A DNA stretch of 32,093 bases from Oxalobacteraceae bacterium (GCA_947487325.1 CANKWG010000003.1:1-32093), one strand, 5' to 3'. Shown: positions 1-8,492, counted from the first letter of the stretch. The notes: generated from the sequence alone by a model not told the origin. Translations and numbers: made by a program.

Positions 1-115
1 AGGGACCGGCCATGTGTTCAATTTAGGTCATGGTATTTCTCAATTTACCCCACCCGACGCTGTAACCGCCATGGTGTCAGCAGTCCACGAGATCAGCCGC
101 CAGTTGCGCGCCTGA
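1..115 (+). CDS. hemE: Uroporphyrinogen decarboxylase, C-terminal end (partial)
   Basis: The window opens inside a reading frame that starts at base 2 and ends with TGA at 113-115. The 37 visible residues contain the motif [12 protein letters not shown], which is the characteristic C-terminal stretch of HemE. HemE decarboxylates uroporphyrinogen III to coproporphyrinogen III, a cytoplasmic step shared by haem and bacteriochlorophyll synthesis. The rest of the gene lies upstream of the window. Its position before priA on the same strand is common in Betaproteobacteria. The motif is short but distinctive. Confidence 0.88.
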   Translation, partial: GTGHVFNLGHGISQFTPPDAVTAMVSAVHEISRQLRA

Positions 116-176
116 TCAGGCTCATCTAAAGATCGGGGTGCTGTTGTTGCATGTTTTAGCACCTCGATCCGTCCAG

Positions 177-185
177 TTATGCACA
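177..185 (+). promoter_or_regulatory. DnaA box, exact match
   Basis: TTATGCACA matches the DnaA consensus TTWTNCACA at all nine positions. It is the leftmost of the boxes in the hemE-priA gap. Confidence 0.5.
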
Positions 186-351
186 AGTAAGGCACATACC
201 GACCGAATCAAGTACTTGCACAAACTTATCAATCTCGCGTCTAGGTATGAGAGCCAACCCATTGATTCATTTAAATAAATTAATTCAACGATGACTGTTC
301 GTTGATCGGCGGCTTGATCACAGAAAACAAAGCGCGCTAAACGAGGGCACA

Positions 352-372
352 TTGTTCACAAAGATATCCACA
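352..372 (+). promoter_or_regulatory. Two adjacent near-consensus DnaA boxes
   Basis: TTGTTCACA (352-360) and ATATCCACA (364-372) each differ from TTWTNCACA at one position. They lie in the same orientation with three bases between them. Close spacing of weaker boxes is typical of origins. Confidence 0.4.
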
Positions 373-547
373 GGCAGTTAATAGCCGAAATCAATTTTGG
401 ACACCACAAAGAAGCGCGATTGAGTCAGGCCACGGCATTCACGACAAAATCTTGACGGGTTGATAGGATTTTACCGCTCCAAAGGCGATACAAAACAGTG
501 ATGGGCTTATGCAAAACGCAGGTAACCAAGCATTGGACAACCCACAC

Positions 548-556
548 TTATTCACA
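548..556 (+). promoter_or_regulatory. DnaA box, exact match, beside an A-rich tract
   Basis: TTATTCACA matches the consensus fully. It is followed 24 bases later by a 21-base A/T-rich run (581-601) that would be easy to unwind. Confidence 0.5.
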
Positions 557-720
557 AAAGTAGTCTTGTCAAGATGGCGGAAAAAAAAATCTAAAAATAT
601 TCCCTGGGTCTAACAACAATCGCTAAGTCCTTGATTTTTCATGGGCTTACCGTCTGCTTTCCAACGAGTCATTTTGTTGAACACCGCATGAACTCAGCGC
701 TTTGGCTTGTCAAGACCCAG

Positions 721-755
721 TTACGCACAAAGTTATCCACAGAATTTGTGGATAG
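721..755. promoter_or_regulatory. Cluster of three DnaA boxes, two forming a perfect inverted repeat
   Basis: TTACGCACA (721-729, one mismatch) is followed by TTATCCACA (733-741), the strongest E. coli R1-type box. The opposed copy TGTGGATAG lies at 747-755. The arms TATCCACA and TGTGGATA are perfect 8-bp inverted repeats around a 5-bp spacer, so two DnaA molecules could bind head to head. An AT-rich tract follows at 781-800. Confidence 0.55.
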
Positions 756-966
756 CGAAAAAATGTCTTTTGCGCCCGGGATTTAAATCAATTTTTAAAG
801 CATTACATTAAGTTGGGAAGAGGTTGAACAAAGTCGCATTTTTGGGGCAAGCTAGTAGATCTCAAAGTGCCGTTGGCCACAATCCCAAACTCCCGGTACT
901 ACTTTTTAATCCCAACCGACTGCATTTCTATCAACGCAGTGCTTCTTTAGCTCAAACTCGCTGTCT

Positions 967-3006
967 ATGCCGCCACCCACTCCTCGAATTCTGAAAATGG
1001 CGCTGGACACCCCGCTGGCCATCGAATTTGACTATCGATGGCAGCCAGAGTCCGCCGAAGATCCACCTCCGACCGTGGGCCAGTTGGCCCAAGTGCCATT
1101 CGGACGCAGAGAAGTCATGGGGCTCATTATTGCGATCCATGAGAGCAGTGATTATGCGCCCGAAAAAATTCGTGACATCACCGCAATACGTTACCAACTA
1201 CCTGCCTTGTCGACGCATTGGATCGCCCTGTCACGATTCGCGGCTGAATACTACCAGCGCCCGTTAGGCGAAGTGGTCTTGCCCTGCCTGCCAAAAAATC
1301 TAAGGGCCTTAAAATCTACGGCACTCGACAGCGCATTGAAGAAAGTCACAGCGCCTGCGAGCTTAACGACTTCAGAACCTTCGCTTGTACCCCAACTCAA
1401 CCAAGACCAGCAAGCGGCAGTCGATGAAATCACAGCAGTTAGTAGTTACAGCACGACCTTGCTTTTCGGCGTGACCGGCAGTGGAAAAACCGAAGTCTAT
1501 TTGCGAAGTGCAGAAAAAATTCTTGAGCGCGAACGCCAACAGGGAAGGCGCGCGCAAGTATTGATACTGGTACCCGAAATCAATCTGACGCCACAACTCG
1601 AGAACAGCGTACGGGCGCGCTTTCCCGAACTGAATGTGGTTTCACTGCATAGTCAACTCTCCGAGGGCGAGCGCACCCGTAGTTGGCTATCAGCCCACCT
1701 CGGGAGTGCTGCCATCGTCCTCGGCACTCGCCTTGCCGTGCTCGCCTCCATGCCCGATCTGAAACTGATCGTCGTCGACGAAGAGCATGACCCCTCGTAT
1801 AAACAACAGGAAGGTTTACGTTATTCGGCGCGCGATCTCGCGATTTGGCGCGCGCGCGACTTGAACATTCCGGTCGTCCTCGGGTCAGCAACGCCGTCAA
1901 TGGAGAGCTGGCATCACGCAGAAAGCGGCCGTTATCGAAAACTCGCCCTAACCCAGCGCGCTGCTGCGCAAGCAGTGTTACCCAACATATCGCTGATCGA
2001 CATGGAGCGAATCAAGGCAAGCGAAGGCTTGGCGCCGCCACTCATTGCCGCTATACGCGAGCGATTAGCGCGTGGCGAGCAATCGCTTTTGTTTCTCAAT
2101 CGTCGCGGCTACGCGCCTGTCGTGCATTGTGATGCATGTGGGTGGATCAGCAATTGCCAGCGATGTACCGCATTCATGGTGCTGCACAAACCAGAACGTC
2201 GTTTGCGCTGTCATCACTGCAGTCTTGAGCTCAGGATACCCGCATCTTGTCCCACTTGCGGCAATGTGGATTTGCAGCCGCTAGGACGTGGCACCCAACG
2301 TATTGAAGAATATTTACACACACTGTTCCCTGAAGCGCGCGTGCTTAGAATCGATGCTGACTCCACCAGAAAAAAAGGCAGTGCACAAGCGGCCTTCGAA
2401 ACGGTACATCGCGGTGAAGTCGATATTCTCCTAGGCACGCAAATGGTCGCAAAGGGCCATGACTTCCAGCGCCTGACGCTGGTGGGAGTCATCAATCCAG
2501 ATACCGCCTTGTTTTCGCATGATTACCGGGCCGGCGAGCGTTTGTTTGCGCAGCTCATGCAGGTCGCAGGCAGGGCGGGCAGGGCGGGTCAGATGTCCAA
2601 GAGTGAAGTGCTGGTTCAAACCCGCTACGCGCAGCATCCGCTGTATCGCGCACTGCTAAAGCATGACTTTCCAGGCTTTGCGTCAGCTACTTTGGAAGAG
2701 CGTCGCAGCGCCGGCTTACCACCTTATGTCTTTCAGGCCTTGCTCAGAGCGGAATCAAAAACCTTGACGAATGCTCTGGAATTTTTGCAGCAGGCGCGGG
2801 CGCTATTGCCCCATCCTGGTATTGTCATCAATGACCCAGTGCCCATGACGATGACGCGTGTCGCGGGCGTCGAACGAGCGCAGTTATTGCTGGAGTCGAA
2901 TGCGAGAGCAACCTTGCAGAACTTTCTGAAGCTTTGGGTGCAGGAGCTACGCAAACATCCTAGCCGTCTACGCTGGACGCTCGAAGTCGATCCGATTGAT
3001 ATCTAA
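967..3006 (+). CDS. priA: Primosomal protein N' (replication restart helicase PriA)
   Basis: PriA is a 3'-to-5' superfamily 2 DNA helicase that recognises stalled forks and starts reassembly of the primosome. The 679-aa product has the N-terminal DNA-binding region (about 1-110), Walker A GVTGSGKT at 168-175, the DEEH box at 271-274 and VLGSATPS just after 300. An eight-cysteine zinc region begins near 388 with CDACGW. The C-terminal helicase motifs GTQMVAKGHDF and QVAGRAGRAG are also present. It is somewhat shorter than the E. coli protein (732 aa) but all motifs are there. The start at the first ATG has no visible Shine-Dalgarno sequence; PRILKMALDTP a few residues in is the usual family start, so the N terminus is close to right. 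It follows hemE and the DnaA-box region. Confidence 0.96.
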   Translation: MPPPTPRILKMALDTPLAIEFDYRWQPESAEDPPPTVGQLAQVPFGRREVMGLIIAIHESSDYAPEKIRDITAIRYQLPALSTHWIALSRFAAEYYQRPLGEVVLPCLPKNLRALKSTALDSALKKVTAPASLTTSEPSLVPQLNQDQQAAVDEITAVSSYSTTLLFGVTGSGKTEVYLRSAEKILERERQQGRRAQVLILVPEINLTPQLENSVRARFPELNVVSLHSQLSEGERTRSWLSAHLGSAAIVLGTRLAVLASMPDLKLIVVDEEHDPSYKQQEGLRYSARDLAIWRARDLNIPVVLGSATPSMESWHHAESGRYRKLALTQRAAAQAVLPNISLIDMERIKASEGLAPPLIAAIRERLARGEQSLLFLNRRGYAPVVHCDACGWISNCQRCTAFMVLHKPERRLRCHHCSLELRIPASCPTCGNVDLQPLGRGTQRIEEYLHTLFPEARVLRIDADSTRKKGSAQAAFETVHRGEVDILLGTQMVAKGHDFQRLTLVGVINPDTALFSHDYRAGERLFAQLMQVAGRAGRAGQMSKSEVLVQTRYAQHPLYRALLKHDFPGFASATLEERRSAGLPPYVFQALLRAESKTLTNALEFLQQARALLPHPGIVINDPVPMTMTRVAGVERAQLLLESNARATLQNFLKLWVQELRKHPSRLRWTLEVDPIDI

Positions 3007-3109
3007 GCTCAAAACCGTAGCGAGCTTTGGAACGCGCAAAACGTCTGCAGAAATAAGAGGGAAATACGGTGCATACCGAAGCCCCCGAAATTTCGACGCA
3101 AGTGAAATT

Positions 3110-3592
3110 TTATTGAATCGGCGAATCCAACTGACCTTCTTCGGCCAACTGCCGGATCATACGTATCGTATCGATATCGGATTCTTTATAGGCATTGCGT
3201 CGAAAGTCGTTGTAAAAAGATTCTTCTGCTGTTTCAGGCGTATCCAGATGATCATCGTAGGCAAACCTGACAAACAATGCGCCAGCTTGCGGCTCTTCTA
3301 TTGTCATCGTCAGATCCGACGCAGGTATGTCGTTCTGCTGTGGCACATGGTAATGAACCTGATCCAGCAATTTGAATCGCACTTCATCAATCACCTCGAG
3401 TTTTCCGAAGTAAAGCGTGCGTGACATCCCCTCTGCCGAACGCGCTGTAATCTCGCAGCTATCGAGGCCAATAAGAAACAGCGTCGGGCGCTCCGCTCGC
3501 AGCACAAGACCGTGCCAAAGTTGGGAGCGGCTGAGCGGGGTAATCATGGGATTACCCAAATTGTTGATTTCGATGAGATGGGTGAATTTCAT
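3110..3592 (-). CDS. DUF1857 / AtaL-like SRPBCC-fold protein
   Basis: The 160-aa product begins MKFTHLIEIN and contains LSRSQLWHGLVLRA, which matches the family of small START/SRPBCC-like proteins called DUF1857. These are cytoplasmic, with a hydrophobic ligand-binding fold; their ligand and role are not established. I place the start at the internal ATG (3592), because the track ORF adds nine residues that do not fit the family start. The gene converges on priA (103-bp gap) and diverges from rep, whose start lies about 98 bp away. No signal peptide or membrane segment is visible. Confidence 0.72.
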   Translation of the reverse strand: MKFTHLIEINNLGNPMITPLSRSQLWHGLVLRAERPTLFLIGLDSCEITARSAEGMSRTLYFGKLEVIDEVRFKLLDQVHYHVPQQNDIPASDLTMTIEEPQAGALFVRFAYDDHLDTPETAEESFYNDFRRNAYKESDIDTIRMIRQLAEEGQLDSPIQ

Positions 3593-3690
3593 TGCGGCGT
3601 CCTCGTCATGCGCAGTCACTTTATCACGCTCGGCAGCAAGACTTTCGATACAATGACGCGCTTGCCCACCTGCCTCACGCCGATTCCCTC

Positions 3691-5742
3691 ATGCAGCACG
3701 GTCTCAACCCTCCACAGCGAATCGCCGTCGACTATATCGATGGCCCTTGCCTCGTACTGGCAGGCGCCGGATCGGGTAAGACACGCGTCATTACGCAGAA
3801 AATCGTGCACCTGATTGAGTCTTGCAATTATGAGCCGCGCAACATTGCGGCGCTGACCTTTACTAACAAAGCTGCACTCGAAATGCGCGAGCGGGTTGGC
3901 AAACTGCTGCGTGAGCCCGGACAGGCCAAACAACTGACGGTCTCCACATTTCACTCACTTGGTGTCCATATTTTGCGGCGTGAAGCTCAGGCGCTGGGCC
4001 TCAAAGAGCGCTTCTCGATCATGGACAGCACTGATTGCTTTGCTATCGTGCAGGATCTGTCGGCGACCACGGACAAAGGTGTCATTCGTCGTATTCAAAA
4101 TGCCATGTCCCTTTGGAAGAACGCATTGCTCACGCCTGAGCAAGCGGTGGCTCAAGCAAGCACCGAAGATGAGGCTCAGGCAGCGCGTATTTATCGCAGC
4201 TATGTTGCGACCTTGTCGAGTTATCAGGCCGTTGATTTTGACGATCTCATTCGCTTGCCTGTCGAACTGTTTCGTCAGGATGAGGCCGCACGGGATCGCT
4301 GGCAGCGCCGGCTTCGCTATCTTCTGCTCGATGAATATCAGGACACCAATACCTGTCAGTACGAACTCGTGAAGCTGCTGGTCACCGGACCTGGCAAGAA
4401 ACCCATGTTCACGGCCGTCGGTGATGATGATCAGGCGATTTATGCATGGCGTGGCGCGACTATGGAAAACCTGCGCACGCTTCAGGATGATTTTCCTGAT
4501 TTAAAGCTCATCAAGCTCGAGCAAAACTATCGCTCCAGCACCCGTATTCTTCAAGCGGCCAATGCCGTCATCGCCAACAATCCGAAGTTATTCGAGAAAT
4601 CACTTTGGTCCGAGCATGGAGCAGGCGATCCGGTCAAGGTAATGGCCATGGACGATGACGAAGCCGAAGCGGATCAGGTGGTCATCATGCTTTCTGCTCA
4701 CAAGTTTGAACGCCGTGCGAAGTTTTCTGATTATGCGATTCTGTATCGCGGCAATCACCAATCGCGCGCGCTGGAAAAAGCCTTGCGCCGTGAGCGCATC
4801 CCGTATGTGATGTCAGGGGGTCAGAGTTTTTTTGATCGCGCTGAAATCAAAGACATCATTAGTTATCTACGACTCATTGCGAATACGGATGATGATCCAG
4901 CGTTCATCCGTGCTGTGACGACGCCACGTCGCGGCGTAGGCCAGGCCACGCTGGAAGCGCTGGGCGAATTTTCCCGGCAATGGCAATGCTCATTATTCGA
5001 AGCGGTATTCAAGGGCGGTATCGAGGCGCGCATGAATGAACGCCAGCTAGCACCCTTGCGCGAGTTCTGTGATTTCATCAATCAGCTCGAAGCCCGTGCA
5101 ACGCGCGTCGGTGCGGCAGGTACCGGAGAAAATGCCGGTGCCGTTCTGGATGACATGATGAAAGTCATCGACTATGAAGTTTATTTGTATGCCACATTCG
5201 ATGACAAACAGGCGCAAGAGAAATGGCAAAACGTACTCGATTTCACCGGATGGCTGAAAGAAAAAGGCAACGGCGGTCGTGATCCAGATGGCCCTGAAAA
5301 ATCGCTGCTCGAGCTCACGCAAATGGTGGCGCTGATGAGCATGCTGGAGGGCCGCGATCAGGAACCCGATGCCGTGCGCCTGTCCACTTTGCACGCAGCC
5401 AAGGGACTGGAGTTTGGTCATGTGTTCATGATCGGTGTTGAAGAAGGCATCCTGCCGCATAAGGGTGATCCGGATGCGCCGGCCGAACTGCTGGTGCAAC
5501 GCATCGAAGAGGAACGCCGGCTCATGTATGTCGGCATTACGCGTGCGCAGCGCAGCCTGACGCTTACCTGGTGCAAGAAACGCAAACGGGCACGCGATAG
5601 CATGCCTTGCGAAGTATCTCGTTTCATCAAGGAGATGCGCCTGGACGAGGGCGACGCCCTGCCCGAGGAACACGAGGTAATGACACCTCAGGACAGGCTG
5701 GCTGGCCTCAAGGCCTTGTTGCAAAAGCCCAGAGCGGCCTGA
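3691..5742 (+). CDS. rep: ATP-dependent DNA helicase Rep
   Basis: Rep is a UvrD/Rep-family superfamily 1A 3'-to-5' helicase that clears obstacles before the replication fork and cooperates with PriA in restart. From the chosen ATG the protein is 683 aa, close to E. coli Rep (673 aa), and starts MQHGLNPPQRIAV as the family does. The track ORF begins 33 codons earlier and overlaps the divergent gene, so I reject that start. Visible motifs are Walker A AGAGSGKT at 24-31, LLLDEYQDTN, GDDDQAIYAWRGA, LEQNYRSS, STLHAAKGLEF and MYVGITRAQ. Overall similarity is to Rep rather than UvrD, for example GPCLVLAGAGSGKTRVIT and the ILYRGNHQSR segment. No clear ribosome binding site precedes the start. Confidence 0.93.
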   Translation: MQHGLNPPQRIAVDYIDGPCLVLAGAGSGKTRVITQKIVHLIESCNYEPRNIAALTFTNKAALEMRERVGKLLREPGQAKQLTVSTFHSLGVHILRREAQALGLKERFSIMDSTDCFAIVQDLSATTDKGVIRRIQNAMSLWKNALLTPEQAVAQASTEDEAQAARIYRSYVATLSSYQAVDFDDLIRLPVELFRQDEAARDRWQRRLRYLLLDEYQDTNTCQYELVKLLVTGPGKKPMFTAVGDDDQAIYAWRGATMENLRTLQDDFPDLKLIKLEQNYRSSTRILQAANAVIANNPKLFEKSLWSEHGAGDPVKVMAMDDDEAEADQVVIMLSAHKFERRAKFSDYAILYRGNHQSRALEKALRRERIPYVMSGGQSFFDRAEIKDIISYLRLIANTDDDPAFIRAVTTPRRGVGQATLEALGEFSRQWQCSLFEAVFKGGIEARMNERQLAPLREFCDFINQLEARATRVGAAGTGENAGAVLDDMMKVIDYEVYLYATFDDKQAQEKWQNVLDFTGWLKEKGNGGRDPDGPEKSLLELTQMVALMSMLEGRDQEPDAVRLSTLHAAKGLEFGHVFMIGVEEGILPHKGDPDAPAELLVQRIEEERRLMYVGITRAQRSLTLTWCKKRKRARDSMPCEVSRFIKEMRLDEGDALPEEHEVMTPQDRLAGLKALLQKPRAA

Positions 5743-5745
5743 TTC

Positions 5746-5931
5746 ATGCCTGATCATGGTAAGTCAGGGAGTGGCTTTCGTAACCCCCACAACCTTCCCG
5801 TCAAAGTCTGCGTGCAATGCGCGCGACCATTTACCTGGCGCAAAAAGTGGGCGTCAAATTGGCCCGAGATCAGGTATTGCTCCGACGCCTGTCGCAAACT
5901 GGCGCCCCGAGCCACCAAGCCAAGCACATAA
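5746..5931 (+). CDS. DUF2256 small zinc-binding protein
   Basis: The 61-aa product carries KVCVQCARPFTWRKKWA followed by RYCSDACRK. The C-x2-C and C-x3-C pairs are typical of the DUF2256 family and suggest one bound zinc ion. The family function is unknown. The gene starts three bases after the rep stop codon, so it is almost certainly translated from the same transcript. No membrane segment is visible. Confidence 0.8.
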   Translation: MPDHGKSGSGFRNPHNLPVKVCVQCARPFTWRKKWASNWPEIRYCSDACRKLAPRATKPST

Positions 5932-6042
5932 TTCAATGTCGCTGCCTGCAGACCCGAAAAGTCTGTATCGAGGCGGTCGACGTAGCATAAAATTCACCCG
6001 TCAATTCTCTGCGAAACCCCAGGTAGTCAAACCAATGAAAGC

Positions 6043-6255
6043 ATGACCATGGAACTCGATGAACGGCTGGTCAACCTCGAGATCAAGCTCGCCAGTCAGG
6101 ATGATCTTCTCGATACCCTGAATCAGACTATCTATCGTCAGCAGAAAAAGATCGATGAACTCGATGCGCTATGCGCAGCGCTGGCACGTCGCATGACTGA
6201 ATTACCCACACAGGCAAGCGGCTCGCTACCGCATGATAAGCCACCGCATTACTGA
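6043..6255 (+). CDS. slyX: SlyX-family coiled-coil protein
   Basis: The 70-aa product is strongly helical and acidic, with heptad-like spacing through LDERLVNLEIKLASQDDLLD and a following QQKKIDELDA stretch. This is the SlyX pattern. SlyX is a small cytoplasmic protein conserved in Proteobacteria; its name comes from an E. coli gene next to slyD and its role is unclear. The start could be ATG at 6043 or ATG at 6049. It lies about 110 bp after the DUF2256 gene and ends 5 bp before the next gene start, so it is probably part of the rep operon. Confidence 0.75.
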   Translation: MTMELDERLVNLEIKLASQDDLLDTLNQTIYRQQKKIDELDALCAALARRMTELPTQASGSLPHDKPPHY

Positions 6256-6259
6256 TCTA

Positions 6260-6589
6260 ATGATGAACGAAAAAATTCTGGCGTCATTGCGCGCCGAACT
6301 CAATGAGCAAACAGCGCAAATGCAATGGAGTGAACTGGAGCGCTATTTCGCAGGTGGCACCCTGATCAGTGTCGCGGCTGAACTTGACCTGATTGATGTC
6401 GGCGCGCGTATCGCGGCTGATGACAAGGCAAGTGTGCAGGACTGGATGAAGGCAGAGCTCTTGCATCGCGTGAACGATGCGCAGGCCCTGCAATGGCTGG
6501 CTCAGGATGCCTTGTTATGGACGGTGGTGGTCAAGCCCTGGATACTTGTTCAGCATGAGCGCCGGGTCCCGGCGGATGCTGCCCATTGA
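6260..6589 (+). CDS. DUF2288 domain protein
   Basis: The roughly 109-aa product contains MQWSELERYFAGGTLISVA near the N terminus and LWTVVVKPWILVQ near the C terminus, which is the DUF2288 pattern. Its function is not known. There are two adjacent start codons (6260 and 6263); the track start at 6233 lies inside slyX and adds nine unlikely residues. It shares strand and close spacing with slyX and the following gene. It has no signal peptide or transmembrane helix. Confidence 0.72.
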   Translation: MMNEKILASLRAELNEQTAQMQWSELERYFAGGTLISVAAELDLIDVGARIAADDKASVQDWMKAELLHRVNDAQALQWLAQDALLWTVVVKPWILVQHERRVPADAAH

Positions 6590-6620
6590 TGCATGAATAC
6601 TCAAAAGCGCGAGTGAGCCC

Positions 6621-7382
6621 ATGAGCATCAGCTGGTTCTTCACGAATTTGCTGGCAGCTTTTGTGTTGCCGCCATTGTCGTTGGTGATTCTGGGTGGCCT
6701 AGGCTGGTGGCTGTCAAAGCGTTTTCGATTTACGGGAAACGCTATCATCATTACGTCAATCGGCCTGCTGCTGGCTCTGTCCACCGGTGCCGGGTCGCGT
6801 TTGCTGGTGGCGCCGCTGGAAAACCGTTTGCTTCCGGTACCGAACCCAAAGATGGTCGATGCAAAGGCGATCGTGATTCTTGGTGCTGGCCGTTCGTTTG
6901 CTGCGCCCGAGGATGGCAATCGGCATCAACCCAGCACACAGACACTGGCGCGATTGCGCCATGGAGCGCGCCTTCACCGCCTGACGGGCTTACCCGTGCT
7001 CGTCAGTGGCGGCGCACCTGACCGGGGCGGCGAGAGTGAGGCAGCCGTGATGGCAAGGGCCTTGCGAGAAGATTTTCAAATTCCGGTGCGCTGGATTGAA
7101 GATACGTCTGAGAACACGGCACAAAATGCCGCGCATGCAGCGACGATGTTGCGAGAGGCGGGCATTGATCGCGTATTGCTCGTCACCGATGCAATTCATA
7201 TGTCGCGTGCGATGCAGATATTTTCTGGGACTGGTTTGTCCCCGGTGCGGGCCCCCACCGATTTTTTTTCTCGAAAAAATTTGTCGGCGGAGGACTTCAT
7301 TCCGAATCCTAGATTCTTAAAGCAGAGTCATTACGCATTGCATGAATGGATAGGTATGCTCTGGTATCGACTCAGGCACTAA
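6621..7382 (+). CDS. YdcF/ElyC-like DUF218 membrane protein
   Basis: The 253-aa product has two hydrophobic segments at about 5-30 and 38-58, then a soluble DUF218 domain with AIVILGAGRS, VLVSGGAPDRGGESEA, ENTAQNA and LLVTDAIHMSRA. This is the layout of ElyC/YdcF-like proteins, some of which act in envelope polysaccharide or lipid-carrier metabolism. The exact substrate cannot be read from sequence. It follows the DUF2288 gene by 31 bp, with a weak GAGTGAG ribosome binding site, and is the last gene before the terminator at 7433-7469. Confidence 0.82.
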   Translation: MSISWFFTNLLAAFVLPPLSLVILGGLGWWLSKRFRFTGNAIIITSIGLLLALSTGAGSRLLVAPLENRLLPVPNPKMVDAKAIVILGAGRSFAAPEDGNRHQPSTQTLARLRHGARLHRLTGLPVLVSGGAPDRGGESEAAVMARALREDFQIPVRWIEDTSENTAQNAAHAATMLREAGIDRVLLVTDAIHMSRAMQIFSGTGLSPVRAPTDFFSRKNLSAEDFIPNPRFLKQSHYALHEWIGMLWYRLRH

Positions 7383-7432
7383 GCAGGCCATTATATTTTT
7401 TCAGACAAGAATCGCGGCGGCGATCCACAAAC

Positions 7433-7469
7433 AAAAATCCCGGCATGCACATCACAAGCCGGGATTTTT
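7433..7469. terminator. Bidirectional Rho-independent terminator
   Basis: AAAAATCCCGGC and GCCGGGATTTTT form a perfect 12-bp stem around a 13-base loop. The flanking A and T runs give a U tract on either strand. It lies between the converging YdcF-like and cytochrome genes, so it can serve both transcripts. Confidence 0.9.
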
Positions 7470-7488
7470 TGTCAGAAAAAACGACGTT

Positions 7489-7998
7489 TTACTTTGCTGC
7501 GGGTTCCTTGAACTTTGCACCACTCGCGTTGGCCATGTGTACTACAGCGCGTGCGATTTCAAGATCATCGAGATCAGGATTGCCGCCTTTGGCGGGCATG
7601 CCGCGGATGCCCTTGATCGCGTGCGACACCAGCGTGTCGTAGCCTTGTCCAATGCGCTTGGACCATGCGCCGCCGTCACCCATTTTTGGAGCGCCGGCAG
7701 CACCACTGCCATGACAGGCAACGCATGCAGCGTTATAAACTTCAGCGCCTGCCTTTAGCTGGCGTGGTGCGCTTGCATCCACCAACGTAAAGCCTTCATC
7801 AGCGACTGGCTTCAAACGTGCCGCGATCGCTTCCGGTGATTGTCCATTGGAGCCGGCACCAACTTTCGGTGCGCTGTCTACGTATTTCACCAGCAATACG
7901 ATGACAATAATAGGAACCACAAAGCCGGCCACTACGGCGGCGATTAATTGGTTAGGTGTTTTAACAACGGATTCGTGCTCGTCGTGCGCGTCGCTCAT
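7489..7998 (-). CDS. Membrane-anchored cytochrome c5-type protein
   Basis: The 169-aa product has an uncleaved-looking N-terminal transmembrane anchor (about 18-40) and a periplasmic class I cytochrome c domain. The haem c motif is CVACH at 92-96 and the likely axial methionine is in GIRGMPAKGG (about 134). This matches the cytochrome c5 family found in many betaproteobacteria, where it carries electrons between the bc1 complex and terminal oxidases or the photosynthetic reaction centre. The partner here is inference. A good ribosome binding site (CGAGGA) precedes ATG, and a perfect TATAAT hexamer lies about 90 bp upstream. Confidence 0.88.
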   Translation of the reverse strand: MSDAHDEHESVVKTPNQLIAAVVAGFVVPIIVIVLLVKYVDSAPKVGAGSNGQSPEAIAARLKPVADEGFTLVDASAPRQLKAGAEVYNAACVACHGSGAAGAPKMGDGGAWSKRIGQGYDTLVSHAIKGIRGMPAKGGNPDLDDLEIARAVVHMANASGAKFKEPAAK

Positions 7999-8087
7999 GA
8001 TGTCCTCGGAGTATATTCAGCCTGCTGCACGGTCGTCTTGGGCCATGTGACCAGCCGGCTTGGCTAGCTAAGAATTACAAGCCCGTG

Positions 8088-8093
8088 ATTATA
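8088..8093 (-). promoter_or_regulatory. Candidate -10 box of the cytochrome c gene
   Basis: TATAAT is perfect on the minus strand, about 90 bp upstream of the cytochrome start. No good -35 hexamer lies at 16-18 bp, so the promoter is tentative. Confidence 0.3.
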
Positions 8094-8192
8094 GACGAAG
8101 CGCTACAATTTGACCTTGTGCGGCTCGTCGCTTCGTGGACTGCCCGACCGAAACCCGGTATCCTTGCCGCTCTTCTGAAGTACCCAAACCGC

Positions 8193-8268
8193 GCGGCTGT
8201 AGCTCAGTGGATAGAGTATTGGCCTCCGAAGCCAAGGGTCGCTGGTTCGATTCCAGCCAGCCGCGCCA
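8193..8268 (+). tRNA. tRNA-Arg (anticodon CCG)
   Basis: The cloverleaf can be drawn by hand. The acceptor GCGGCTG pairs with CAGCCGC; the D arm is GCTC/GAGT. The anticodon stem TTGGC/GCCAA encloses loop CTCCGAA with anticodon CCG. The T stem GCTGG/CCAGC encloses TTCGATT. The discriminator G is followed by an encoded CCA. It reads the arginine codon CGG. Confidence 0.95.
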
Positions 8269-8492
8269 GCCCCCAAGAGCTCTTTCCAGACACATCGGCC
8301 CCATGCATTGCGCCGACGGTGTGCACTGTGGGGTCGAATGAGGCGGGCACTATCTGCGTTTAGTGCTTGACGCTCTTTTCAGCTGCGCTTTCCGCCCTTT
8401 AGAGGGACCCCTGTCGGTCCTGCGATGTGGCCTTCGATCCCCACCGATCAGCCCGCCCAATCAAACTGATAGATAACGGATTCAAAATCCGC

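Larger units (their letters stand above)
116..966. other. 850-bp non-coding region with DnaA-box cluster; candidate replication origin
   Basis: I see no credible gene here; the 76-aa ORF on the minus strand has no recognisable features. The stretch is more AT-rich than its neighbours and holds three exact matches to TTWTNCACA (177-185, 548-556, 733-741). Near matches with one mismatch lie at 352-360, 364-372, 507-515, 721-729 and, reversed, 747-755. AT-rich tracts occur at 261-289, 581-601 and 781-800. This combination resembles a bacterial oriC. An origin next to hemE is known in Caulobacter and relatives, whereas betaproteobacterial origins are usually placed beside dnaA. The assignment is therefore inference; the region could also be a DnaA-titrating site. 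Confidence 0.5.

Noticed and set aside
122-352. 76-aa minus-strand ORF in the hemE-priA gap
   Set aside because: It has no recognisable motif or ribosome binding site and lies over DnaA-box sequences; its composition looks non-coding.
3592-3690. Track start of the rep ORF 33 codons upstream
   Set aside because: The extra residues do not resemble any Rep N terminus and reach the start of the divergent DUF1857 gene; ATG 3691 gives the family start.
8269-8492. Gap after tRNA-Arg searched for a second tRNA, an integrase site or a small RNA
   Set aside because: No second cloverleaf, no repeat of the tRNA 3' end and no convincing terminator could be found.
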